Source: Hormiphora californensis (taxonomy: Eukaryota > Ctenophora > Tentaculata > Cydippida > Pleurobrachiidae). From it: a stretch of DNA of 64,000 nt. A model generated the notes under the pieces. The model searched no databases. It saw nothing but the letters and a program-made list of their open reading frames with translations, and was not told the DNA's origin. Positions within the stretch are counted from its first letter, which is position 1. Each line of letters begins with the position of its first letter. The position numbers and the translations under genes are program-made. The stretch spans positions 3,842,476 to 3,906,475 of the forward strand of contig CM035362.1 in NCBI GenBank assembly GCA_020137815.1. The letters are read 5' to 3'. This document shows positions 54,561 through 63,831 of the stretch, piece by piece.

Positions 54561-56192
54561 GCTTAATATCAAGATAATAGAAAACCCCCTCTCTCTCTAG
54601 CAGTATCTCTTCTCCTTGCTATTGTTTTTCCTCCTGGCTCTCTCGTTTTTCCCCGCCTCCGCCACCGCGGTCCACGGTGGTGGTTAGAGGAGGGGTGGGT
54701 GTTCGAGGCGTACCGATTAGCAATACCCAGCTAACAGTTGGATCATTGCTCTCGGATACAGCTCCACGTACGATATAAAATATCAAAGTACAAGACACAA
54801 TACATCGCAAAATATCAAACTACATTGAAATCACCGAGTGTAATACGTGATGGAATCGCAATTTTGACGCTTGGTAAACTTGTGAGTCGATGAGCCCCAT
54901 TTCGAACCTTCTAATTACCGGCAAGACATGCAATAAGATGCACCGATTCGAAACACGATCAGGACGTGGTAGATACACCTTCGAAAAGTTTTCAAAATAT
55001 TTTCAAAAATAAATTTTTTGGGGGAAACTGCCGTTAAATCGGGGTGCCACTAAAGGGTCATTCTCATGAAATTGACACCAAAATTTCAAACTTGTCCGAT
55101 TTCGATAAAACTTATATCATCTGAAAGCACGTAATGGACTTAGTATTTCTGTATACGTGGACTTCATAATTATTGCATAATTAAATAATTATGAGTAATT
55201 AAAGCCGCGTACGTTACGCAACGACCGTTACGTGATGGACGTTACAATGCAATTTAATTACAATTGCATGTAAAGTGGTCGTAACGACCATAACGTCTAT
55301 GGTCGTTACAAATTTAACGACCGTTACGTGATGGTCGTTATTTCGTAACGTCCATAACGTTACGGACGTTACAGGTGTAATGTCCGTGCAAATAACTTTG
55401 TGGCGGAGTCAAATTCATGACCTTATAAGGTCTGTCACGGTCATTACATCTTAAATTTTGTAACGTCCATAACGTGATGGTCGTTACTTTCGTAGCGACC
55501 ATAACGTTACGGACGTTACAAATTTAACGACCGTTACGTGATGGTCGTTACATTTTTAACGACCGTTACGTTACGGTCGAATATCACGGTCGTTACAATC
55601 ATTACATTTTTCACTATCAAAGCAATTTAAATCCAAATTAGTTACAAGTATGCTTTCATATTTTCCAATCAGACAGATCTCTTTGAGAGCTACCGCTGGA
55701 TACCCATTTTTACGTCGTACGACAACCATAACTGATTTTATGAGCGATTTTATGAGCGTCACGGTCGTCATGGTCATTACGTCCACGCCGAAAATCGGTC
55801 ATTTTTAGCATATTATGCGTCATTATTCATTCCTATGATACATAATTGTACCATACTGTTCATTTTTCGTTAATTTAGACATTTTTCTACATTCTGGTAC
55901 CAAAATTACCAAAGTTGACCAATGTTAAGATGCTCTAAAGGCAGGACCAAAATCTCTCATCTTGAAGTGTCAATTTTATGAGAATGACCCTAAATCGGGG
56001 AGTCCGACTGTATTTAATTTCCTTCCCCCTTCAGTGAGGAAGTTGGAGCTGAAGGCTAAGAAAATGGAAGAGGAAGAAAAGACAGATGAGGATAAACCAA
56101 ACGAGAAAGGAAATTCAGAACAGGGTAACCCAAATGAAGCTATAAGTACTTCCCCTAGCGAAGATTTGCAGTTCTTCTTCGATAGGGTTTAA
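46723..56192 (+). CDS. Unrecognised acidic protein (about 202 aa) with a palindrome in its middle and a nested opposite-strand gene
   Basis: Proposed exons: 46723-46871, 47092-47219, 48900-49073 and 56035-56192, joined in phases 2, 1 and 1. The ATG is 9 nt after CTATTTTTAG. The protein is rich in Glu, Asp and Ser. It contains two related motifs, LPDSLEIHRER (about 41-51) and MPDSFDIHRRQEW (in exon 3), an acidic run STESDEDEDD at the end of exon 2 and a charged helical C-terminus (RKLELKAKKMEEEE) ending FFFDRV. Exon 2 could instead run on to a good donor at 47317 (adding TRCTRRIVNPKLSPQNKLLL and beyond), but that phase does not fit exon 3. The added part is in the left arm of a 1.64-kb palindrome, so the middle of the model is uncertain. 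The last intron holds a sushi-protein gene on the other strand. Confidence 0.6.
46914..47022 (-). mobile_element. hAT-like MITE
   Basis: Full 109-bp reverse-oriented copy, CAGGAACCGACCGA to TTCGGTCGGTTCCTG, with flanks CATGAATC and CATGAAAC (7 of 8). It lies in intron 1 of the acidic-protein gene. Confidence 0.92.
47223..48862. repeat. 1.64-kb near-perfect palindrome
   Basis: Arms of about 815 bp meet around a 12-nt loop at about 48039-48050. The outer ~95 bp of the left arm are apparent coding sequence of the acidic-protein gene, copied inverted at the right end (GACGATCCTTCTGGTGCACC). Arms differ at a few sites (for example ATAGTT versus ATGGTT near 47661/48425, and several near the centre). 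No target duplication is evident. Confidence 0.9.
49157..49275 (+). mobile_element. pogo-like MITE, right end lost
   Basis: Starts after TA with CAGTCGGGCCCCGATTTACC and fades after TATATCGGGGGAAG. In the last intron of the acidic-protein gene. Confidence 0.82.
49398..49507 (+). mobile_element. hAT-like MITE
   Basis: Full-length copy, CCGGAACCGACCGAA to TTCGGTCGGTTCCTG; no clear target duplication. Confidence 0.88.
49583..50080. mobile_element. 498-bp inverted-repeat element
   Basis: Arms 49583-49805 and 49873-50080 are inverted copies (TTAAAGTGAGAGTGGACCGA at one end, TCGGTCCATTCTCACTTTAA at the other), diverged by roughly a tenth. The loop is about 70 bp. Ends TTAAAGTGAG; no clear target duplication. 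It has the form of a hairpin MITE. Confidence 0.8.
50271..53498 (-). CDS. Secreted protein with a signal peptide, an unassigned extracellular domain and five sushi (CCP) modules
   Basis: Transcript order: 53444-53498, 52775-53200, 52425-52598, 51823-51993, 51250-51420, 50553-50723 and 50288-50455. If the last exon reads on through its weak donor, it reaches a TAA at 50271 (about 450 aa). Residues 1-18 are a signal peptide (MIHLLLFTAALCGTVVLT). Exon 2 encodes a 142-residue domain (WTAVERDVYIPWDLEG, later VNKIWTIAKTETAIIITCN). I have seen this type in uncharacterised invertebrate extracellular proteins but cannot name it with certainty. Each following exon is one sushi module of about 57 residues, with the four-Cys, Gly, Trp pattern (CPAFTVEGSTQGSWT...C...LTCQEGG-WSNDVPQC). 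All introns are phase 1, the classic arrangement for module shuffling. The gene lies inside an intron of the acidic-protein gene. More modules could lie further left, but I see none. Confidence 0.85.
50971..50984. promoter_or_regulatory. X-box-like motif (RFX site consensus) in a short tandem
   Basis: GTTACCATAGCAAC is a perfect imperfect-palindrome X-box type. Related copies (GATTACCATAGCAACC, GGATACCATAGCAACC) follow at about 50991-51045 in an intron of the sushi gene. As they are tandem, they may be a minisatellite and not a functional site. Confidence 0.35.
53880..54560. repeat. Impure GA block followed by an inverted CT block
   Basis: About 500 bp of GAGA with scattered G, C and T interruptions (54060-54415), AGATCTATCTATCTCGAGATCT, then (CT)n (54440-54558). 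It may be partly noisy sequence. Confidence 0.8.
54619..54810 (-). CDS. Possible first exon of a secreted protein (low confidence)
   Basis: A 63-codon frame opens MRCIVSCTLIFYIVRGAVSE, which looks like a signal peptide, then Thr/Pro- and Gly-rich sequence. No acceptor partner was found downstream, and the frame runs into the GA/CT block. It could be chance. Confidence 0.2.
   Translation of the reverse strand: MRCIVSCTLIFYIVRGAVSESNDPTVSWVLLIGTPRTPTPPLTTTVDRGGGGGEKRESQEEKQ
54840..56010. mobile_element. Truncated long pogo-like element, split by a nested element
   Basis: Left part (about 54840-55054) shows inverted versions of internal sequence of the 715-bp element (CCGATTCGAAACACGATC), then CCGTTAAATCGGGGTGCCAC. 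It resumes after the nested element as TCGGGGAGTCCGACTG, ending at 56010 before TA. The end lies 24 bp upstream of the acceptor of the last exon of the acidic-protein gene. Confidence 0.8.
55055..55990. mobile_element. 936-bp nested element with GGGTCATTCTCAT ends and TAAA target duplication
   Basis: Inverted ends GGGTCATTCTCATGAAATTG and CAATTTTATGAGAATGACCC, flanked by TAAA (55051-55054, 55991-55994). The inside is rich in inverted GTAACGACCATAACG / CGTTACGTGATGGTCG motifs. No transposase. The family is not assigned; 4-bp or TAA-type targets are compatible with several superfamilies. Confidence 0.88.
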
Positions 56193-56636
56193 CCCTTACA
56201 AGTACCTCTACAAGTACTTGAATGTATAAGTGTTTGTTTAGAAAAAGATAAAAATAGTAGTTGTTAGTGATATAAACCATCTTTATATTGTTATTCATGT
56301 GTGCCAAATTTGAGAGCTGTGCAGTGTGCATATATATGTGTAGTATGATGGATTTTTATCGGATTAATAATATAATAATACATAATATAATAATATAATA
56401 ATATAATAATTTATCAAGCTAATTGTGGGTTAATCAGTACAGTGATAGTGAAACCCCCGAAAAAAGAGCTCAGGTTTTGAGTTTTGAGAAGTGTGACATT
56501 TTCGCAAGATAATCTTTCTACCGATGTATCATGTTATGTAAGAGATAAATATATTTATTTTAACTCTCTGAAGGTTATGAAGTTGAATAGGGTAAAGAAA
56601 GTTTGAGAAAATATATGAGATGACATTGATGTCATA

Positions 56637-56638
56637 AT

Positions 56639-56669
<31 letters not shown>

Positions 56670-56670
56670 C
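56637..56670. repeat. (ATT)n microsatellite
   Basis: About 33 bp of ATT repeats in AT-rich sequence between genes; nothing else seen from 56200 to 56940. Confidence 0.9.
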
Positions 56671-56950
56671 ATTTTTAAATTGGGTCCCATATATATTTTT
56701 TAAATCAGAGTGAAAGCGGGTCAAAGCTTAAATTTTATACATTTATACAAACTGTTTGTTTCAGTTTTTCTTCAAACTTTTCAACACTACTTTAAACAAA
56801 TTAATTTGAGTTTGCCGTCAATCGATCTGATAACTGTGTTAGCATCTTATCTCTAATCTTTTTGATCTCTGTTGAGCCTACTTTAACGTAACTTACGAGT
56901 GAAATCTGTGAAGAGTTTTTTGTTGGCCGGCGTGCAACGGGTGTTTTAGG

Positions 56951-59900
56951 ATGACCGTTACGAGTATATATGACAGATGTAGCACTAAGAGTGAATTTGA
57001 AGATGTGTTATCAGGTGATGTATTAGACAAGTATAAAGGTAGTGATTTGTTGATTTGTCTTAGGAGGGATGACACTAATTGCCCATCGGGTCTTTGCTCG
57101 CTCTCTCTCCCTCTCTCTTCTCTCTCTCTCTACCTCTCTCTCTCTCTGTCTTCATCTCTATGTCTGTCTCTCTCTCTCTCTCTCTTTCTCTGTAGTAGCA
57201 GGTGGGGATCACTAAATTACACCAATTTGGACCTCTATGGGCAGGCCATGCGAGCAAAGGAGAGAGGCAAGGGAGAGAGATTGGGGAAGGGAGAGAGAGC
57301 AAAGAGGAGTCCCGGCAGCTACTGCGTGTGAGAGAGAGAGGGAGAGGGAGAGAGAGAGGAGGAAGGGGTAGAGAGGAGAAGATAGATTGGGCTAAAGGGG
57401 ACTCGTCTCTACTGAGTAAGAGGGCGAAAGAGAGGGATAGTGAGGGGAGAAAGAGAGAGGGATAGTGAGCGGAGAAAGAGAGAGGGACAGTGAGAGAGAG
57501 ACTAGAGGGGGGTCCTTATGGACACTTTGTGTGTGTGTGATGGAGGGAGGGGGTGTGCAGCTGAGACAGAGAAAGAGAGAGCGATCAGCGCTGACAGATC
57601 CATTTTCTGCCCGAGGCTTCAACAGAGATCAGGCGAGAGAGAGAGAGAGAGAGCGAGAGAGGGGGGATTGGAACAAGAAAGAAACGGGGGATGGGACTAC
57701 AGCGTGGCATGATTTTCGTTGGCAAGTTTCCAATGACTATAAAAGCCTACTACTGAACTCTATAATGATGACGATTGGGAGGAATATTAGTAAGAAAGAG
57801 TGATATCTCTCTATCTCCCTCTCTCTCTATCTCCGTCACTTTCTCTTCCCCTCTCCCAAAACTAGGACACTGTAGATGACGAAGACCTGACAGCACCACA
57901 GACGGTACACCGTGCGGAACTCTACCCGTCATCATCTGCAACTATTCCCGGAACTCCCGGTCACATTCCCGGAAATCCTGGTCACATTCCCCCCTCGGGA
58001 AATGAAGAAGAAGGCATTCCCCGGAGACCACGCCGCCCTGCTAACAACCAATCAGCAGTTATTGATGGTAATTGATTTTTTATCCTCAAGTAAATTCTTT
58101 CAGAATGAATCTAAAAATAGCCATGTCGATATATCACATCAATTTGTAAAACTTCCCTCACTTAGCTCTATTGAGATAACTCTCTCCTAGTCTTATAGGA
58201 ACAACATTTCTCTCTCCTAGTTAAAGTACCAATCTCTCTCTCTCTCACTCTGCTAGTTAAAGTAACGATCTCACATTTCCCAGCGCTACGAGAACAGCGG
58301 ATAGAAGGTTACGTGAAAGTTCTAGTTGAGAATGTTCCACCCGAGGATACTGATGCTTTAGTCAAAGAAATCGCCAAATACACACGAGAGGTATGATTCA
58401 GGAAATAATGGCATTGTGATATCCGCCCTTCCTATCTCACTCTCTTTAAATTCACGTATTAAATTTTGGCCATCGCAATTTCGATGCTTATCAAAAAGTG
58501 TATTTTTAGCTGCAGACTTCGATTTCAAATTGTGTGACGTCAGTTTTGGGCCTCGTGAGCCTTTCTCTCTCTCTCTTTCTCTCTCCTTCTCTCTCTCTCT
58601 CTCCCTTCCTTTCTCTCTCTCCCTAATCGCAGGTACTCGTGAGCCCTTTCTCCTCTATATTCTATCATATCTCTTTCTTCTCTATCTCTATCTCTCTCGC
58701 TCTCTATCTCTCTCTTCTCTCTACTCTTTCTCTCTTTCTCTATCTCTCCCCCTAATCGCACGTACTCGCAGCATTTTGTTGTGTGATAATCTGCTTTCCC
58801 AGACTCTCCAGGAGTATCTAAATCCCTTGGTAACGAAGTTACCACTTACCCTCCCTTGCCGGCCGCCAAACGAAGGCTGCAAAGCGGCCTGAGTGTGAGG
58901 TGTCTTCGATACCAACTAAATCCCCCTCCCCCGATATGATATGACGTAATGATTACTGGTTATACCCCAACTATAAAAATTTAGAAACTACCCTCCCTTC
59001 CTTTTACCCCCCCTTCCTCCCTCTAGATTGATCAACTAACCCCCTTCCTCTCTCTCTCTAGATTGATCAACTTACCCCCTTCCTCCAATTAATTTAACAT
59101 TAACCCCCCTTCCTCCAAGTTTATCAACCATTAACCCCCCTTCCTCCAAGTTTATCAACCATTAACCCCCTTCCTCCAAGTTTATCAACCATTACCCCCC
59201 TTCCTCCAAGTTTATCAACCATTAACCCCCTTCCTCCAAGTTTATCAACCATTAACCCCCTTCCTCCAAGTTATCAACCATTAACCCCCTTCCTCCAAGG
59301 TTATCAACCATTAACCCCCTTCCTCCAAGTTTATCAACCATTAACCCCCTTCCTCCAAGTTTATCAACCATTAACCCCCTTCCTCCAAGTTTATCAACCA
59401 TTAACCCCCTTCCTCCAAGTTTATCAACCATTAACCCCCTTCCTCCAAGTTTATCAACCATTAACCCCCTTCCTCCCTCTCCAGATTGATCAACTAACCC
59501 CCTTCCTCTCTCTCCAGATTGATCAACCCCCTTCCTCTCTCTCTCTAGATTGATCAACTAACCCCCTTCCTCTCTCTCTAGATTGATCAACTAACCCGCT
59601 TCCTCTCTCTCTCTCTCTCTCTCTAGATTGATCAACTAACCCCCTTCCTCTCTCTCTAGATTGATCAACTAACCCGCTTCCTCTCTAGATTGATCAACTA
59701 ACCCCCTCTCTCTCCAGATTGATCAACTAACCCCCTTCCTCTCTCTCTCTTTCTAGATTGATCAACTAACCCCCTTCCTCTCTCTCTCTCTAGATTGATC
59801 AACTAACCCCCTTCCTCCCTCTCCAGATTGGTGGCGTGGAGAGACTACACTGCCTTCCTTCTAACCCCCTTCCTCCCCGGTCCAACCCCATATTTAATGT

Positions 59901-60072
59901 TACTACCCCCTTGCTCCCTCTCCAGATTGGTGGTGTGGAGAGACTACCCACAGGTGGACTGATAGTGGTAACACCCGAACAGGGGACCGACCTTTTCCAG
60001 CGGGATTACGATGGGATTAATTGGGCTGGCGTGGACGAGGGAAAACCGGTCCAGATTAGCATCGTACCTTAG
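56951..60072 (+). CDS. Unrecognised protein of about 177 aa
   Basis: Exons 56951-57038, 57876-58067, 58284-58390 and 59926-60072 (phases 1, 1, 0). The ATG is 1 nt after TGTTTTAG. Residues 1-29 are polar (MTVTSIYDRCSTKSEFEDVL). Exon 2 gives DDEDLTAPQTVHRAELYPSS, then Gly/Pro repeats (IPGTPGHIPGNPGHIPPSG) and a basic RRPRRP. Exons 3-4 give a compact C-terminal domain (EGYVKVLVENVPPEDTDALV...KYTREIGGVERLPTGG... GTDLFQRDYDGINWAGVDEG) ending QISIVP. I do not recognise it. A possible extra exon at about 57712-57792 (WHDFRWQVSNDYKSLLLNS, phase 1 at both ends) has a proper donor but no pyrimidine tract. Confidence 0.65.
57100..57680. repeat. CT then GA microsatellites
   Basis: (CT)n at 57098-57192 and interrupted (GA)n at 57240-57665 in intron 1 of the 177-aa-protein gene. 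Another CT block is at 58560-58755 in its intron 3. Confidence 0.8.
58829..58915 (+). repeat. Dispersed repeat with GGTAACGAAGTTACC and GAGTGTGAGGTGTCTT
   Basis: The same two blocks in the same order occur at 48862-48925, where the second block forms the start of exon 3 of the acidic-protein gene. An inverted part (CGTGCCGGCAAGGGAGGGGT) is at about 30059. Confidence 0.7.
59000..59948 (+). repeat. Acceptor-like tandem array before the last exon of the 177-aa-protein gene
   Basis: About thirteen 30-bp units (CCCCTTCCTCCAAGTTTATC-AACCATTAA) lie within a series of some eleven units of CCCCCTTCCTCTCTCTCTAG-ATTGATCAACTAA. Two copies of CTCCAG-ATTGGTGG(C/T)GTGGAGAGAC complete it. The last of these (AG 59924-59925) opens the exon; the one at 59824-59825 runs to a stop soon after. 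Confidence 0.85.
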
Positions 60073-60161
60073 CAACAACCGACAAAATCAGGAAATACTG
60101 GTCCCAGATTGGCTGATCACCAGTCACGTGACATAAATAACGAGTTCTGATTGGTTGTTTG
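60073..60161 (+). mobile_element. hAT-like MITE, truncated at the right
   Basis: Matches AACCGACAAAATCAGGAAATAC through GATTGGTTGTTT, directly after the stop codon of the 177-aa-protein gene. Confidence 0.85.
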
Positions 60162-60340
60162 GCCATTTCAGATGATCGTATCATGAACAATATTTGTTAT
60201 TTTCTAATATCCCTCGGGGCGTGAAGACAGGGTCAAACAAGACAAGAACAACATCATTGTATTTTCAAACTTTTCTTGGCTGAGGAATCATTCAAAAACC
60301 ATCTCCGGAAGAACATGGACTTTGTAAACGAATTTGATGT

Positions 60341-60446
60341 GAACCGACCGAATCAGGAAATACTGGTCCCTGATTGGCTGATAACCAGTCACGTGACCTA
60401 AATAACGAGTTCTGATTGGTTGTTTACTTGTTTCGGTCGGTTCCTG
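60341..60446 (+). mobile_element. hAT-like MITE
   Basis: Nearly full-length (GAACCGACCGAA to TTCGGTCGGTTCCTG), inserted between two copies of a ~40-bp direct repeat containing AAACGAATTTGATGTG. Confidence 0.88.
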
Positions 60447-60631
60447 TCTCCGGGAGAACATGAACTTTATAAACGAATTTGATGTGTTTCCAAGTCAAAC
60501 CCACTCTGCTAACAGTTAATTGTTATTATTTTTTAAACATGTTCAACAAAAATCACCGATTTTTCCTCTTTGTGTTATACTATTTCCAACTATCTCACTA
60601 CTATCTCACTCCATATTTCAGCAGCTTTAGA

Positions 60632-60720
60632 ATGGCAGCTCCTGATAAGAGAGACACTCCGAACACTCCCCCATTTCCGGGAGCTATGATATACGACGGT
60701 TACATGCTTCAAAAATGCCC
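60632..60720 (+). CDS. Possible short first exon ([17 protein letters not shown]...)
   Basis: The ATG is 10 nt after ATTTCAG, like other starts here. About 30-38 codons look coding ([20 protein letters not shown], then [16 protein letters not shown]) before the frame enters a (CT)n run. A GTGTGG donor after TGCCC at 60720 is possible, but I found no partner exon with matching phase. It may be a small separate gene between the 177-aa gene and RBM48, or an alternative 5' exon. Confidence 0.35.
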
Positions 60721-60752
60721 GTGTGGGCTATCAAAGAAATTGCCATCTCTTT

Positions 60753-60893
<141 letters not shown>

Positions 60894-61439
60894 GGAATGA
60901 CACCCAATCGCCCTCTTTGACTGACACCTTAGCCAGCCTTCCAGCAACACACACACTACATCTCTCTCCCTCTCTCTCTCTCTGTACTTCCTTTGTCGAC
61001 CTCCATCCCCTGCCTCCTCTGGTCTGAGAGTGCCATGCCATATTAGAGAGAAGAGAGAGAGATAGAGCGAGAGAGGGGGAGAGAGAAGAGAGAGAGAGAG
61101 AGAAAGAGAGTGGAGGAGAGATGGAAGAGATAGCTTGCCTACACTCGCGCAGGTTGCGAGCCGTGGTGTGGACCTCTCATCCCATCTCTGTCGTCTCTCC
61201 CTTTCTCATCCCTTTTACTGTCATGATTTCTCGTGAACGTAACGCGCCGCGACCTCCTTACAATGCAAGGTCCCAATTCTGGCATGGTCAACCGCGCGCC
61301 GGGGGTAGAGCTATGACCGTGGGAAATATCACGCAAGTGTGCTGGCTGGCGCTGCGGACCCCATCTGAGAATGAAATTGGGGCCTGACGCTGCCAGACAG
61401 CAAATGAGGGTTTTTCAGTTTGAATATACACAGTCGGTC

Positions 61440-61526
61440 CCTTTTTCTCTCCCTTCTCTTTCTCTATCTCTCTCTCTCTCTCTACCCGTGTCTTTCTCCC
61501 TTTCCGGTTCCCATTCCCTGTTTCTA

Positions 61527-61599
<73 letters not shown>

Positions 61600-61614
61600 C
61601 TCTCTCTCTCTCAT

Positions 61615-61685
<71 letters not shown>

Positions 61686-61722
61686 CTCTCTCAGTCTCTC
61701 TCTCTCTCTGCCTCTCTCCCTA
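61440..61722. repeat. CT microsatellite before the RBM48 start
   Basis: Long (CT)n with CTCATT and CAGTCTCTCT interruptions, ending CCCTATTTATAG, the acceptor-like sequence 2 nt before the RBM48 ATG. The run therefore acts as its pyrimidine tract. Confidence 0.85.
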
Positions 61723-61731
61723 TTTATAGCA

Positions 61732-63424
61732 ATGGGACATCATGTCAAGGGTGAAGTCTGCCTCTCAAGACCAGAATATAGGGCCCCCAACACACCAAAT
61801 GCCGTCAAGGTATGTCACAGCATTTCATGGTTGGGTGTTGTTGGTGATCCCTCCGACCCCCTGAAGTTGTCACAAAGAAGTTGGGCGTTCACTTTCAGAC
61901 CTGTCTGGCGCTGCCAGACCTGGCCCCGTCTTGATTTTCAGAATCTGTTGGGCTCAGATCGTGTGTCATGTCGGCGCCAGACAGATTAGATTGAGAATGT
62001 ATCACGTGATCCCTATTTAATAATTATCTCTCCCACCCCGTTCACAGGTTTTCTCAGTTGCCCAAGAGTCCCTTTATCTGCTCATCCATAACGTACCAGC
62101 GGTAAATCTTCTTCAGGAGTTGTCCCAACTCCTCCAAAACTCTGGAACCCTCGTCAGGTATGGCTGTATGGCGGCGCCATAGCCCAATTTGACATGAGTG
62201 CGCTCAGAATCTGATGGGGTCGGCGGCGCCAGACAGGTCAGGTAATACTAGTACCTGACCTGTCTGGTGCCACGCAGACCCCATCAGATGGGGTCCATCT
62301 GAGCTCTCAACTCGGGGTACTAGGTGGGGGGTTATGATTTAACGCCACATCAAGGTGGTCAAGATGTGGCGTCAAGTTGACCATATATTCATGATATTGA
62401 CTTCAACACCGTTTCATCCACACAGGTTTGAGGTACACAGTTCAAATTTGGACGAGTTTACTGAGGTCTATCTCGCTAAATACTCATCTCTCCTCTCTGC
62501 CAGGTATGTACCCAGTTGGCCTGTCAGAGCATTGGCCCAATATTCTCATTTCTTTCTGTCAGAACATTTGCCCAATATTCTGATCAGAAATCCCATTTCT
62601 CTGTAGAGTTCTCCCTGAGGATCAATTTCCTACAATATCACAATAATTTCGCCCAGGTACATAAAACGGAAGTTTGATAATCATCCCTTCTATGGAAATG
62701 CTCTTCACATCACGTACGCCCCGGAATTGGAAAGTGTCCAAGAATGCGGCGAGAAGATGGATAAACACGCCGAGTGGGCTATCAAAATGGTAACCTCTCA
62801 TCTTAGTTAATGTAATTAACTCTCTTTTGCTCTCTCTCCTTAGTTAAAGTAACGATCTCTCCTTTTCAGCTGCAACCTTCCCAGCCAATACGGCCATACC
62901 CAAAGAAACATCGAAACATTAGTAATCCTTTCTCTCACCCGAAACCAGCCCTACAGCCCTCCAATTGTGTCCGTCCTAAGAGTAACCAGAATGTTGCTCC
63001 TTCATCAAACCAACCGTCTGTTATCTCAGTGCTGCCATCTCACATTCCCGGAGATCATGTGGCAAAGAACCGAATTAGAAGTTCAACTTCCTCCCTCTCA
63101 TTTCCAAGCTCCATGGTACCTCGTCAAGTAAGGCAACAATCAGTATTGAAGCCAGTCCAAACTGGAAAATCACCTGATTCTGGTGTAGAAACACCTTCGT
63201 TACTACAGGGTGTTGTCATGGAAACACCCATAGAAACACCTTCGTTACTGCAGGGTGTTGTCATGGAAACACCCATAGAAACACCGTCGTTACTGCACGG
63301 TGTTGCTATGGAAACACCAACACCTTTGTTACTGGGAACACCCACAGAAACACCCAAATGTGTGCCTGTGATACCGGCGTCGAAAGAAGGAATTCGGAAA
63401 CAGAAAAAACGGCGGAGAATCTGA
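61732..63424 (+). CDS. RBM48: RNA-binding protein 48 (U6atac / minor spliceosome factor)
   Basis: Exons 61732-61809, 62048-62157, 62426-62503, 62657-62789 and 62870-63424 (phases 0, 2, 2, 0) give 317 residues. It starts MGHHVKGEVCLSRPEYR and continues NAVKVFSVAQESLYLLIHNVP, the diagnostic entry into the RRM. The hallmark DEFTEVYLAKY (about 72-82) and HPFYGNALHITYAPELESV follow, then QECGEKM. The RRM covers about 30-120. The C-terminus is Ser/Pro-rich with repeats of METPIETPSLLQGVV type (about 233-275) and ends KQKKRRRI, a likely nuclear signal. In other animals and plants RBM48 works with ARMC7 in U12-type splicing; that is family knowledge. The ATG is 2 nt after TTTATAG. Confidence 0.92.
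61855..62305. repeat. Short inverted repeats with CTGTCTGGCGC and CCATCTGATGGGGTC motifs
   Basis: CTGTCTGGCG(C/A) and its complement, with GGACCCCATC(T/A)GA, occur around 61358-61400, 61900-61985 and 62170-62305 in RBM48's 5' region and introns, and in part at about 36790 and 36977. A small palindromic transposon family is likely. Confidence 0.6.
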
Positions 63425-63578
63425 TTTTTGGATCAAAAACAATAACTCGGGTGGGTAACTTAGAAACGAATTATCAAAACAAAAACTACAACACAAACTT
63501 ATATGTTTCCCCAACACATTATTATTTAATAATCAACCAACTACAGTTTAATTTCTGGGTGTCACTGCACTACAGCTT

Positions 63579-63584
63579 AATAAA
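63579..63584 (+). terminator. Polyadenylation signal AATAAA for RBM48
   Basis: AATAAA 155 nt after the RBM48 stop codon. The next gene converges from the right. Confidence 0.55.
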
Positions 63585-63831
63585 CTCCCAAATTGTCCAG
63601 ATCCCTATAGAACACGAATCTTGTTACTATGGTAACCATGCCAGTTATCACTGTCCGTTATACCAGCTTACATCGTCTAATGCCTCATGGATCCCATTTC
63701 TGAGGAACGAGAAATATTGTCAAACACAAAATCGTGAAAACTATTAATCATGGCATGATGCCCGAACTCTTGTTGAGTAACTCAACAAACGAAGAAATGA
63801 TATAATTCCAAACAACTGAAATATATTAATT

